A DNA stretch of 64,000 nt from Hetaerina americana (lineage: Eukaryota > Arthropoda > Insecta > Odonata > Calopterygidae), in contig JAKTNV010000005.1 of assembly GCA_022747635.1 (NCBI GenBank), forward strand, positions 41,162,738-41,226,737, given 5' to 3'. Below, piece after piece: positions 24,861 through 36,383 of the stretch (positions within the stretch are counted from its first letter, which is position 1; each line of letters opens with the position of its first letter). The notes under the pieces were generated by a model. The model had not been told where the DNA came from, searched no databases, and was given only the letters and a program-made list of their open reading frames with translations. The translations under genes were made by a program, and so were the position numbers.

Positions 24861-27239
24861 TTTAGGAATTTAAATTAATTTATTTCGTCGTTTGTGTGTT
24901 CCTTCAAAACATCGTATTCAATCTGATGGCTGTGACTTTTATTTCTTTGGAAGGAAACCGCAAGTCGGGGGGAGTGTTTCAAAATAAAATTCACTGGGGA
25001 TACCTTCTGGCCTGTGGGAAGGTTATGAGTTACAAAATGAATAATCGTGGGCGACAGGTATTAGAAACTTCTTCTGTCTGTGGCCATTTAAATAGATCAT
25101 GAATTTTTAAGGTTTTAAATCTTTTTAAGTCCTCATGGTATTTGTAAATATTATTTCCTTAGCAGTTCATTGTCATAAATTCCCATCGTTAACGGAGTTA
25201 ATCAAAATGGTTCGAGGTATCAACATTTTCCCTAAGATATTAATCGCTTATAATTAAATTTTATTCTTTCACGCATGAAAATCAATAAAGTAGCTACGTT
25301 GGTGACTGAGTTCATGTAGCTGCTGTCTATCATTTGCATTTATATGATATATTGATATAATTTATCTGACAGTCATCATTTAAACGACCCATTGCACTAT
25401 TTTATGAGCTCCCTAATATTGTTTGTTTCTGGAAAGGAGTACAGAGACGAACTGAATTGAGGAACTGTTGTATTCCTACCACGCGTTATCAACGGATACT
25501 GAAGCTTTTATCATGGATGAATTAATCTTACCCTGCCTTTGGCGTTTTTTATTAGGATTTTGTTGTCAAAGTACTAGGTTCAATAACCTTCGTAATAAGA
25601 CTTCTTAAATGATGTTCAAGCCATTCATTGCATTTCGTTTTTATATTTACCCTCTGTTGATGTTTACGAAGTTCTCAAGCTAGAAGATATAATATGTACG
25701 CGTAAGGATGGATCAGTAACTACTTACCAAACCGTTAGCATCACGTGACTAAAAAGAAAATGAAAGCCTCTTTCCCCCAACCATGGGGGAATTTTATTCA
25801 TTTGGTAAATAAACGTGCCTATCCCGGAGGCATGATGGACATTGACCCATTTTGAGGGATATATGTCTGCCACCCAAGTTGCCCCCTATGGAAACTACGA
25901 GGTTAGGCGGACCAGAAAGGCAGTAGCACCATGAATACATTAGGATAAAGGGAAATAACAACCCCAGACCCGATCCCGGAGGACCCTAAGCGGCTCCTCC
26001 TTAATTGATTCCGCACAAATCACTATTATTATGCATGCCCCGAGGAAAGGATTGGAGAAAGAGGAGGAGACATCAGCTGGGAGATGTTGGGCGGACCTCT
26101 CTCTCACTTTCCATATATCCCTATCCTGACAATGGCGGTCATCTCGTCGGGACAGCGGCGCGTTCGTGGAATTACGTGGCGGTTAGCCGAAATGGTGTCC
26201 AGTAGGCAACATGGAGAGTGGAAATGGTCTCATGTGCTCTTCTCTCTTTAGAATATGAGTGAGAGAAAGGGCGAGTAGAATTTGGACTAGCAGATACGGA
26301 AAATGGATGTTTACGGTGAGATAATTCAAGATGAGTTTGAGTAGAGTCGAGTGAAATGGAAGTTAGTATGTGACTGGAGTGCAAACTATTTTCCTTTGAA
26401 GTTATATGGATGCATGGAACTGCGAGACAAGAAAAGTATCGATGAATATGGATTTAAAAGAATGGCTGAAACAGTAAAAAATGTATGTTAATTTATATTG
26501 TCCTAAATTTGAATGTATTGAACTGTTCAAAAGGCGTCGAAACCCTTACGTTGAAATATGCTTATAAATTTTCTGTAAATGTATCTATTCCAAAGCGTAC
26601 TAATCACCACGGGGGAGTGTGTCAAGGGGTAATATAAAACCATCCTTTATCGTGTACATACAAGTGAACGCAATGCGTTCTTGATTAGGGTTCAATGTCG
26701 CAGTCAGATCTATGAAGCTTTTTGGGAATTTCGCCTTGATTTTTAGGTGATCTCAAGTAATGCAAGGAAAATAAATGCATTTTTATCCCTCAGCGCTGAA
26801 ATGTATTTCGGTCAACTGGGTAGCCTGGTAAGCCGATATAATGTGGAACTCTAATAATTCCCCAGATATGATAAGTATGCTTAATATCCCGAGTATCTTC
26901 CTAAAATTATCTTTCACTTTTTTGTACCTAATTACAGGCATTTAACTTTCTGAGCATATTTACATTTGTTTATATTTAGTGTATGGCGTATAAGAAGACT
27001 TGTGAATTTCTTAATAGTGGAGTAAAAACTTATTGTAAGCTAATAATTACATTTTTATTGGAATTATGTTTAGTCTTGCGGAAAATAACGTCTAAGTGTT
27101 CACCTTGTTCTCACACACTCGTTTGCGTCACAGTCCACATCAATGCGGCTTAAATATTCATCGCTGTTTCGGATTTGAACGAATACAAATCGATGAATTC
27201 GTCTCAGCACTTTGATGATCAGACAGTGTAAAACTGGCA
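24861..27239. other. AT-rich stretch without a gene
   Basis: No gene is recognised. A mixed, more GC-balanced segment at 25780-26380 stands out slightly from its surroundings and could be an old transposon. I found no terminal repeats or protein motifs. Confidence 0.45.
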
Positions 27240-28060
27240 TCTTGGAGGGTGCGAACTGCCTTTTGTGTTGAGTCCCTGGCTCACTTTGGGGGAGATGGTT
27301 GGCAGTGGTCCACGGGTTAAGCAATGAGAACGAGTAGGTGAATAACGAGGTCGGGTTGGAGGTGCAAGTGCGGCAGTGGGTCTGACACCAAGGGAGGAAG
27401 AGCCTCGAGAGGTTAAGAGGGGCGGGTCAAGGGAAGGAGAGAGCTCGAGGGTGGGGCCACAGATTGGGAGTTCCACGAGGCAGAGGTGGAGGAGGAGAGA
27501 GCTGGGACGTTTACAGAGCAAGGGGAAGGACGAGAAGGGGACGCCGAGGGTGGTGGCGGCGAGGGAAGGAGGGATCGAGGGGTTCGGTCGGGTCGCGGGC
27601 CGGGTTACCAGGGTTAGGTGTGTGTACGTGTGTGCGTGAGTGGCTATGTGGGAGTGACAGATGCGCATTGGGGAAGATCGCGTCCCGTGGGATTGCGAGT
27701 CCCACAGCGGAGTGAATGGGATGGATGGGGCTGCGTGGTCCTCGTGTGGGTGAAATAACAGGAGGGAGAGCGGGGAGGCACGCGGGGGCTGCGAATTGCT
27801 GCCGAGGGCGAGGGAAGGGTTGAAAGGGCGTGGTGGAGAGCATGGGAAGGGAAAGAGTCCCTGGCAGGAGTGAGACAATGGATGCGTGGGAGGTGGGGGA
27901 TGAGGGGCAGGATGGCAAGCAGGGTGAATGTGTTCCGAAGGTTAAGAAAATGTACGAATGGGGAAGGGGGAACTTGAGTGCATTAGCATGCCGAGGGAAG
28001 AGGGTTTGTGTCTGAAAGGAGAGTTTGGGGATAAAGGCGGGTGAAAGGGTTTGTATTTGT
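27240..28060 (+). other. Purine-rich (G/A), CpG-containing block
   Basis: The plus strand is G/A-rich with many ggg and gag words and frequent CpG near 27540-27610. Long minus-strand frames (219 and 231 codons, Pro/Ser/His-rich) overlap in different registers and have no recognisable domain, so they are treated as compositional. Confidence 0.7.
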
Positions 28061-29640
28061 CCCATTCTGAGGTGTGCCATGATTGCGATCGTATAATATT
28101 GTTCCGGCTTGATTGCTTTTTCCTGCTTAATGCAGTCATTGTCAGGAAAGTCTATTGGTGGAGCAAAGGAAATAGGATATGGAAAATAAACAACGAACCA
28201 TTGCATTCTGAAGGAAAGTGAATAATTGCGGGAGTTACTCGACCGATTGCCTTAGAAAAAGGAATGGAAAATATGGCTTATGGTGGAAAGTACTTTTGTT
28301 GAATATGGTGAACAAAAGTGATAGCTTATGTTGAAATGCGTTATGTTGAATTATTCGACTTTCAATCAGAATAATTGAAAAATAAAATCACTGGGTTTAC
28401 TTCTTGCTAATAATTAGCCTCATTCCTTTGTCTAGATGTCCATGGTGAAATTATTACACCTAATAGATGAGGTAAATTAATTGATTAATATTATTTAAGT
28501 AGTGCACTTGACAATTTTTCAAAACTTCACTGGTTCACACTGCGTTCTATTATTTTTAATAAAAATATCTATACAATTAGTAATTTTTGTTGACTTGTAT
28601 ATTTTAACTTCACGTGTTTCGGATTTGAGGAGAATCCATTGGCAATTAATGAACCAACCTACCTCTTGGCATGATTAATATAAAAAATAGGGCTATGGTA
28701 GTCTCAAAAACATATTGTTTAGCTCTGCACATGCTAATAAATTCACGACTCGTGCTCATTTTGTTGAGTACCTGGACGGCCTGTGTTGTGAGTGTTCTGT
28801 CCAAGACGTACCTCTCCACCTTTTGTCCTGGTTTTCTATCCATAGCTCCTCATTTTATTTTTACGTGCTTTCCGCAACAGTTCTTCCCTCCACTTCCCCG
28901 CATATTTTTCTCGTTTCATTTTAGTTGCGTGAATGATAGGGACCGCACCCAAACGAACGTCGAGGTTGTGCACGCTTCTCGCCCCCAGAGGATTCATGAT
29001 TTCAATGCTGCCCGCCCACAAAATGCTCTCTCTCCCATTGCCCATCTCCCCCCCCCCACTGAGTGTTTTTGCCACCATATATTCCAAATTCCAGCCCTTC
29101 CCACTGCACTTCCTCTCCCGCCCTCCAATCCCGCGACCACGCTCCGAACGAGTCATGCACACCGGAATTTTACAATCTCGGAAACCGGGGGTGGTATAGC
29201 ACTTGAGTTCCTAGAATCCGAGACGACGTCGTACATCAGAGGTGGACTCCATGGATCCGCAAACCGCTGAAACCCCACTATTCCTCACCCTCTGGAGCTC
29301 TAAACGCTACAGGAGGGACTCTACTATCTCTTCTTTATGTGGTTTTTGGACGCACGGGCGAAGGGGCAATGTGAAATTTTGGGAATGAGAGTTTCGGAGA
29401 TGGATGGGCAAACCACTGCGGGCCTTTCCAGCGCAATGGGCTATATTCACGCATACCGGAGGTGCATTAAGTAATCTTGAGGAAGGGAGAGTTAATGTAC
29501 ATAATGCTTTCGGTTGACATAATAGGTACCAGGAGTTATTAAGCAGTATATGCTTGGAGAAGTTTAGTATATGACGTGGAATGTAGTGTTTAGTACGTAT
29601 ATGGCGTGGTGGTTAGGAATAGAAGTTTTTTCTTTTTCGG
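28061..29640. other. Mixed stretch without a gene
   Basis: An AT-rich part (28061-28660) is followed by a more C-rich part (28850-29280), where a plus-strand frame of 199 codons is open. Its products look compositional and show no domain. Confidence 0.45.
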
Positions 29641-29816
29641 CGCCCCTGGTGGTCCCTGCGCCCCTAGCAGTCCTGATAACCTTCTAGCTTGCCATCAGCT
29701 ATCCCAGGGGCTCTGACCTTTGTTGACATAACACGTATTGTGGAGGCGGTACTCGAACTCACAACCTTTGATAGCAGGTGAGCACGTTACCCTTCTAACT
29801 AGCCTAACCACAAGGA
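29641..29816 (-). repeat. tRNA-derived SINE-like repeat, family 3
   Basis: Read on the minus strand, the sequence starts with a tRNA-like head. An A-box-like tggttaggctagtta is followed about 40 bases later by a B-box-like gagttcgagtacc (plus-strand 29747-29759), then an unrelated body reaching about 29641. The head lacks a fully foldable cloverleaf, so it is a SINE and not a tRNA gene. Only this one copy was noticed. Confidence 0.45.
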
Positions 29817-31689
29817 TACTTGGTAAGAAACCATGTATATCAGGACGAAATGGGGGCAGAACATACTTTATATTCTATACTCATTCGATTTCACTGTGAT
29901 ATTAATTATTATTGGATAGATGCATAGAATTTACGGTAGAAAAGTCCTTATGCGACAATTTAACCATCGATGCATAAATAATAATAGTATGAAATGTAAA
30001 AAGCGTCGCCAGAGAGCATAAATTTTTCTTCAGGTGAACTTCATTCAAAGTTTTTTGAAATTTTTATAAAAATCATCTCACTCTTTTGTGGCGGTTATCT
30101 CTTAAAGGCATCACTCCATCGAAAAGTTTTAAATCTGTTGTTCATTCCCGTTGATGTTTATCAATATTTGTGTGGCTTTAATTAATTAGTGGGGGTTTAG
30201 CTGCCGTGAGATATTAAATAATATAATTGAAAAAATATTAATATAATTTTTTAATTTCAGGGCAAAATTTAATTAAATGAACGAGGGTTTGCTTGTATGT
30301 TGTATGTGATCTTTGTAGGAAACTTCAGTAGACTCGCGGTTGCGGGAGACGCATAGTGATGGAGGGAGAAGTTCATTCAAGGTAAACTATTACCCAATGA
30401 GTTATTATAGGATGAAAGTAGAGCACGTAAGACGAAAGTCAACAGAAAAAATAAGTTACTGTTGAATTATTAGTACGAGCAAAAAATTAAGAAAATAATG
30501 TGTTTACTCTAGAGGGCAAATGTCAGCCTTTTATAGCTTAATCCAGACAGGATGGGAATATCTGCTTCCGACGTTTTATTCCCTTCCTATTTACGAGTAT
30601 ATGACGAGTAATTTTGAAATCAACTGAAAGATATTCTGAGGAGAACACATGCCTTTATTGTTCATTATTTGTTCTCTTTATGCAATAGGCTTTCGCTTTT
30701 TTCGAATTTTAAACTCTCAGTTTGTTTCATTTTCACCTCTTTTAAAATGAAAAACTATCAATTTATAATTCCACAGTATCATATTAAAACACGGATCATG
30801 TCTGAATAAAATGTTTTGGAATTACATAGATATAGTATTTTCATTATAAATTGAACCAATTTTATAGTCACGCTTCTAACAACCGAGGGGATATTCTTAA
30901 AAAAAATGTATTTATTGACCGCTGATAGTTCAAAACGATCGTTTTTTAAATTTCCTAAGTCGTCCATGAAGATAAAATTTCGTTTTGTTTGCCAGTTGGG
31001 TGTTGAAAATACGTCATTTATTTTAATTTTTGCGTTTCATAAGACTATGTTGCATAGGCTCTTGACTCAGAGTAGAAAGGAATCTAGTTTAAGGCCTTTT
31101 ATGAGTGTCGTTTGCTGGTATACTTGTGGTGTATCTGTTATGGAATCGAAAAATTGACTGAGTGATATTCGTCACTCCTGTTGACTCAAAGCTGATTACC
31201 AGAATTATTTTGGGAAGTATTATATTTTCGGGGAAAATATGCATTTGCCATATTCTCCATGCATTATTTCTTTCATCAAAATTTCTACGAGGAGAGAACT
31301 ATTTTTGCTCTTGCAAAATCAATGTTCAGGAGAACTGTGTTAATTCAGCAACTGAGGTTTTTCAGCTTACGCAAATTCTTTGTTTTCGAACTTGGATGTC
31401 TTGGTTTTATTCGAAATCTTTTTAACATTTCAGTTCAGGTTTTATTTTTCTGTTGTCGTGACACTTTGTTGTTTTATATTGCGGCCAAGCCTCTGGATCC
31501 TACCGAAGGAAGGGATTCATTTACATATAGTAAGTATGAACATTTTGGCCTGCTCTTCACTATTCCTCCCTTGAGTCATATATTGGAAAAGTAGTGTTAT
31601 TTTAAAACATGAAGGAATATTGATTGAAGACGAGATACTGTGGAAAAGGGACAGCGGAAAAGGGTTCAAGATAGAGAGATAGTCATCAA
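29817..31689. other. AT-rich stretch without a gene
   Basis: No gene is recognised. A T-rich set of plus-strand frames at 31162-31594 (up to 111 codons, Phe/Leu-rich) is treated as compositional. An acceptor followed by a weak donor-like gtgaac lies near 30034. Confidence 0.45.
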
Positions 31690-31911
31690 ACCTGGCGTCG
31701 GCATTAGCCTACTCTTATCGAGAGGCGCCAAGGGGTCCGCAGTTTAACGTCCCATCCGATGGACGTCGTACTCACTCAAAGTGTTCTCCGCAAAGCACCT
31801 CAAGTAGGGATCGGGATGCCATTGAAAAATAATTGTTGTCTCCAGCATTTGAACCCGGGCCTTCTCGGTGGGAAGGCTGTACGTTAGCCACCGCACCATC
31901 CCGATCGCCAG
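31690..31911 (-). repeat. tRNA-derived SINE, family 2, copy 1
   Basis: This copy aligns over most of its length with 53735-53932 in the same orientation. Conserved parts include ggcgtcggcattag, taacgtcccatccga, actcaaagtgt and tagggatcg. The head lies at the right end, on the minus strand: a tggctaacg A-box-like motif and a B-box-like gggttcaaatg (revcomp of plus 31847-31857). Compared with copy 2 it carries about 11 extra bases near 31722-31733 and about 5 near 31800. Family identity follows from the two copies; the name of the family is not known to me. Confidence 0.75.
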
Positions 31912-31989
31912 GGGAGGAGGTTATGTAGAGGGTCGTTGAATGAAAAACTGTTTGTCAACGGTGGAACGAGGAACCGTGGTGACGAAGCG

Positions 31990-32790
31990 ATGTCGTGAGA
32001 GGTGAGAGTGCGCGGGGCTAGGTGGATGAGAGTTCACGGGTGTCGCGGGAGTCTTGAGCAGTCGCAACGGGTCCCACAAGCGCGTTCTCCGGGAAGGAGG
32101 ACGGAGGAAGGGAGGAAAGAATTGGTTTTGGGCCAGGACGACGGAGATGGAGGGGAGATGATGGTTACGGGGTGGAGTGAGGGGGTTGAGGTGGTGGTGG
32201 TGGAAGTTAATTAAAGGTTTTCTGTGAGGGTTGCCTCGAGGGTAGGTGGGAGGGGGAGTGGGGGTGTTGGTGGCGCTGGGTACGTGAGACGCGGGGTTGG
32301 AGGCAAGGGAGTGATGCGGAGTGGCTGGGACGTTTCGGGAGAGCGGGGTGATATAGAAAGGGGGAAGGGAGACGAAGTCGGAGAGGTTCGAATTGGGGGA
32401 AGCAGGAGCGGGGGAGGAAAGGGGGAGACTTTCGGGGGTGTGATGGGGAGGGAGGGGGAGATACCAGGGGAATGAGGGAAATAGCTGTGATGGGGGTGGA
32501 AAGGAGTCGGTACATGGTTTGAGGGTTTTGAAGGAAGTAGGCTGGTGGGGTGAGGATTCGGGCGGGAGACGAGGGGGGGGGGGTTGGCATTCGAAAATGG
32601 GGTTCCGGGAAGTTTTGCTTGGGGAATCTTTAAAGATAGGGTGGTAGGGTGAGCGAATAAGGAGAGATGAGGTGGGAGTGGGAGGAAGGGGAAGAGCGCT
32701 GTTTTCGGGAGGATGGCGGTGGAATAATAGGGACTGTGTAAATATAATGGACGTGGAGAAGGAGGCAGCGGGAAAAAATACACGTTTCTC
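31990..32790 (+). other. Purine-rich (G/A) strand-asymmetric block
   Basis: About 800 bp are strongly G/A-rich on the plus strand, with a nine-base G run near 32574. Minus-strand frames of 127 and 190 codons (Pro/Ser/Leu-rich) are open in two registers simultaneously, which argues for composition and not coding. Confidence 0.75.
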
Positions 32791-33557
32791 CTCTAGACAT
32801 AATGGGAAGCCTCTATGTTTTTTATAACTCCCTTTTCTTGGAAAAATTGAAGCCGGGAATGTATATTTTCCCCGTGTTTATCAGGCAGGCTGGTTTGCGT
32901 CCGATCTGTGCACGTGTGGGTAATAAGGTTGTCTGTTTTATGCTACCTATGTGGCGTCCCGATAACAATGCAGGCATCTCGGACCCTTTGTTTGATGTGG
33001 TGTTCATGTGCTGAGATGGTTGACTGGAGGGAAGAAGCCGCCGCGTTTGTTAGGCTAGTTATTTTCTTTATGGAAGGGTGAACGGCTTACTCGTGGGTAA
33101 ATAGGTTTGGCGTAAGGTCTACTATTCCCGAGTGATTCGTGTGGATGTCTTCGATTTTTCTTAATTGGTTTTTAGGCTGTGCAAACATCCAGCGGTGGAA
33201 CTCTCTTATGAATCCTATCTCAGTCTTGAAAGCCCATCTAAAAATGGCTTCAATAGCTCTGATATATTTTTTCAAAATTTAATCGAAGGTGAACGTTATA
33301 TCCCCAAATACTTATGCAGACGCTACTCGGCTTCAGTATACATCAACAGAAAATTAATATAGTTTGAAACAACCTTAGAAACATTCCAGGAGGAAATTTC
33401 AGCACAATTGCCTCAAATTGGAATGGAATGTAGAAACCTTTACTCAGAGGTCTGATATGAATAAAATATGCCATCAAACACTCGGTAATCGCTTATGTAA
33501 TCTTTGCAACCTCTGTCTCTTGAAATCACGTATTCAAAGATTAAATGTGATAAATAT
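32791..33557. other. Mixed stretch without a gene
   Basis: Short frames are open on both strands at 32802-33014 (70 and 61 codons) with unbiased composition. I recognise no domain in them and see no convincing splice sites. The remainder is AT-rich. Confidence 0.4.
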
Positions 33558-33740
33558 GAGGTCGGTCCGGAAAGTATCTATCGAAGCAGTATATTGAGAA
33601 AAAATATACCAATGAGGCCTTAGTCCCCTTCTAAGTACTCCCCTTGGGGCCTCACAAACGTATCCTAGGGTCTCTTCCCTTTTTTCTAAAAATCGGTTAA
33701 GTCCTTTTTTGGAATGGTCATCAGCTGTTCATAGCCAAGG
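33558..33740 (-). pseudogene. Decayed mariner-type transposase C-terminus with one inverted-repeat end
   Basis: On the minus strand one frame reads YEQLMTIPKKDLTDF, then stops and a degraded linker, then DTFVRPQGEYLEGD. This matches the familiar end of Tc1/mariner transposases: a ...IPK..F... segment followed by .RW.KC....G.Y.EGD. Beyond the last coding part lies a terminal-repeat-like gaggtcggtccggaaagta at 33558-33576, preceded by ta, the usual mariner target dinucleotide. Internal stops (in the linker at about 33675-33700 and after EGD) and the lack of the DDD/DDE core, DNA-binding domain and second terminal repeat show a dead 3' fragment. Such enzymes cut and paste their own element at TA sites when intact. 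Confidence 0.55.
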
Positions 33741-35559
33741 GTCATAACTTAAGATGAGTCATGGATCTACAGCTATAAGCCTAAAATAAAAGCCCTGTCT
33801 TCCCAACCGTCGGTTGGCGCCAATTTGTGCTTTTTACGATGGAGAAAATTGTAATGCGAGCGTTGGAGGACACAATACACAAGGAATACAAATCGGAAAC
33901 ATATGGTTAATTAGATGACCCAGATATTGGTTGCTATTTCTCGGGTGGGGTCAATGAAATTAATGGTAGAGAAGAAAATACAATAGAATTTCAGATAGTC
34001 TTGACCGCATATGATAGAAAACTTTAAGGGTATTATATGAAATACAGTTCAAATGGTACTTAAATATTAATTTGTGGAAAATGTGATCTCTAGGCGAGCA
34101 GTTCGCCGCGGCAAGGGGAATTAGTGCAAACAGAATCCATCTCCTACCTCGAATGAATCACGGGAAGTAGCTGTTAATGACGGAAAAAACTACGACACTA
34201 AATGGATATGACGTTGAAAGAAGAAATTTTGTAAAATCATTTCCTGTGACATTAAGTTTCGGTGGTAGCGATTATAGGAAAAGCTTTTGAGAGAATGTTA
34301 TAAGCCTTGAAAATTCAGTGTTTCGGAAGAATAATGAAGTTAATATGAGGAGAAGTGTAACTTGTAGTGGAGGCGTTCTTCAGAAGAAGATGTATTGGAA
34401 GAATTTAGAGAAACAGGAAATGTTAAGCATGGGAGGTATGCCTTTTATTAGAGATTACACAAGCAAAAATAGGGTAGAAATATGCTAAACAGAAAGGGAG
34501 GTATCTAAGGTCGAAGAACTATCGGAGCTTTGATTATTTCCTCTTAATCGAATAAGAGGTAATTTCCCAAACGGTGGGTGCAGCAGATAATCTATGCTGG
34601 TATCAAGGGAAATTGGCTACAAAAATGCATGTATTCAAAGTGTTCAGAGGAGTATTATTTATTGCCTCTTATTCTTTTTCCATCGATATTGCATAGCTTT
34701 AGAAAATAAATTGGAAAAATTGATATTATAGGAAAAGAAGTTAACTTCATTTGTGATGTAGAAAATGTATTTCAATAGGGAGCAAGAGAAGTTCTTCCTT
34801 TGAATTCCCGCTAACAGTTTTCGTCTTTGATAGAATGTGGTCTTTGCTGTTGAGTTCTTGTGAATGATGTTTCTTTGAACGCTCTCCTTGCTTTTCATGT
34901 CGCAAAGGGCTTCGAAATTGCATTTCGTCGTCTTATTTCCGCGTTTCTGAAAACTGAACACCCTTTGGATCGCTAGCGTACAATAGACGAAGCCATCAAA
35001 ATTTAAATAAGCGTCCATAGCAGTAGTTTTTGTGCTTGCGCAGCACCATTAATTTAATTGTGCGAATCAAATTCCGGCATTGCAGTCGAATTGAGATGAA
35101 AACTTATGGTATTTCAATTGACTTCGTGCACATTGAAGTTAATAGGCATTTACTTTTTCCAAAGTTGCACAAGTGACCATTCTATGCGCAATATTTTATT
35201 CGCTTACCGATGCATGTGTCGATGATTTCCTTTCTTTTCAACGGTTCTTTTTGTATAGCTTTTGAGTATTTTTGTCTAATCGTTAATTAGGATAATTATT
35301 TTTGCTTGAAAACATTTTCTATGGGGTTTTCTTCAGTAGTTTGAGATGATATACTATGTGGAGAGTTTCATCTAGAGCAGAGGGGAGGGCCTGTGGAAAC
35401 CTTGGATCGGAAATTGTCATACTTAGTTTGAGGAAACTACAAATTTTTCATTTTATATGAAGTTTACCATGTTTTAATTTTCGATAAATAACTTTGACTC
35501 TTTTTTATAATTTATCGCATTTCAAAGCGTGTTTGTTAGTAATCTTTCCATTTAATCCT
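33741..35559. other. AT-rich stretch without a gene
   Basis: A 119-codon minus-strand frame from an ATG at 35018 to 34659 has unbiased composition (Lys/Asn/Phe-rich), but I recognise no domain. The rest shows no supported feature. The part next to the mariner fragment may contain further decayed element sequence. Confidence 0.4.
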
Positions 35560-36300
35560 ACTATTCGACCAATTCCTTTATCCCTGCCTCCCTGTGCTAT
35601 CTCCTTTTCACTTAGCTTTTAGCCATATTGCCCTCACATATATTATCTTCACTCTTTATATCACTTCTTGTCTTCTCCGTCGCACTCCATTTCTCCGCCC
35701 TCTTGTCTTACCCATCCAAGCCTCATACATGAACTTGCTCACTTCCTTAAGGATTGGAGAGGGGACAGTTTATAAAAGCGTCCTTACACCCTCCCACCCG
35801 GCATCACTTCTCTTCTAATTCCTCTCCCCCATCTCCGTCGGAGGCCGGCAGAAGAAGAAGAATGGCGTTCTCAGCCATTAGTTCCATCTTTGTGAGAGGC
35901 CATGTTTATCTCACTCGAAGAAGGAGCACTTTGCGAGGAGCCATTTTGTCCTTCCTCCACCCACTCAATTTATACTTCCAACCCCCTCTTTTTCCCTTCA
36001 ACTCCGTATCGCCTTATGCTCATTTGAAGTCGTCTTCGGCGGAAAAACCTCCCCACTTTATTTTCTCCTCTCTCTCTCTCTTCTCCCCCAACGCACTTCT
36101 TGCCACCTTATCTTCCCTCCCGTGGACTTCTCCCTTCTCCGATACTCCCTCACCCTCCTCCAATTCACTCATCTCACTCTTCCCTCCATCTATTTATCTA
36201 TCTGGGGGTGCCCTTGCTCTGACGTGCCTCTTTCTCTCTCTCTTCTCTCACCCACCCCTCCCTTCTTTTCGGCTCACCCTCCCGTATTGTGTATTACTTC
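35560..36300 (+). other. Pyrimidine-rich (C/T) block
   Basis: The plus strand is C/T-rich with many ctcc and cttc words, and Ser/Pro/Leu/Phe-rich frames are open in more than one register. It is notable for a TATA-like motif (tataaaag, 35771-35778) inside it. Confidence 0.65.
35771..35808 (+). promoter_or_regulatory. TATA-box plus initiator-like pair
   Basis: A good TATA motif (tataaaag) begins at 35771, and an initiator-like tcactt lies at 35803-35808, placing a possible start about 34 bases after the first T. That spacing is slightly long for a TATA promoter. The pair precedes an ATG in a favourable context (agaatgg) at 35862. Confidence 0.2.
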
Positions 36301-36383
36301 ACCAATCGCATTTCTGTCGGAACACATTCGTTTTCCGGACGACTACTCCTACCTCCAGTATCACATTTTGTGATTTGTTATGA
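35862..36383 (+). CDS. Weak candidate small single-exon reading frame, unknown product
   Basis: A frame of 173 codons starts at ATG 35862 in the context agaagaatggcg, 91 bases after a TATA-like motif. The start MAFSAISSIFVRGHVYL is followed by a basic segment (TRRRSTLRG) and a long Ser/Pro/Leu/Phe-rich body. A hydrophobic stretch near residues 105-125 could be a membrane segment. I recognise no family. The frame lies in a C/T-rich block, where stops are rare on this strand and where another register is also open, so chance is the more likely explanation. It is listed because promoter-like elements and start context coincide. Confidence 0.12.
   Translation: MAFSAISSIFVRGHVYLTRRRSTLRGAILSFLHPLNLYFQPPLFPFNSVSPYAHLKSSSAEKPPHFIFSSLSLFSPNALLATLSSLPWTSPFSDTPSPSSNSLISLFPPSIYLSGGALALTCLFLSLFSHPPLPSFRLTLPYCVLLHQSHFCRNTFVFRTTTPTSSITFCDLL

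Noticed and set aside
27219..28206. Minus-strand frames of 219 and 231 codons
   Set aside because: They overlap in different registers across a G/A-rich block and have low-complexity Pro/Ser/His content without recognisable motifs.
32207..32783. Minus-strand frames of 127 and 190 codons
   Set aside because: Same compositional reason. Both registers are open simultaneously.
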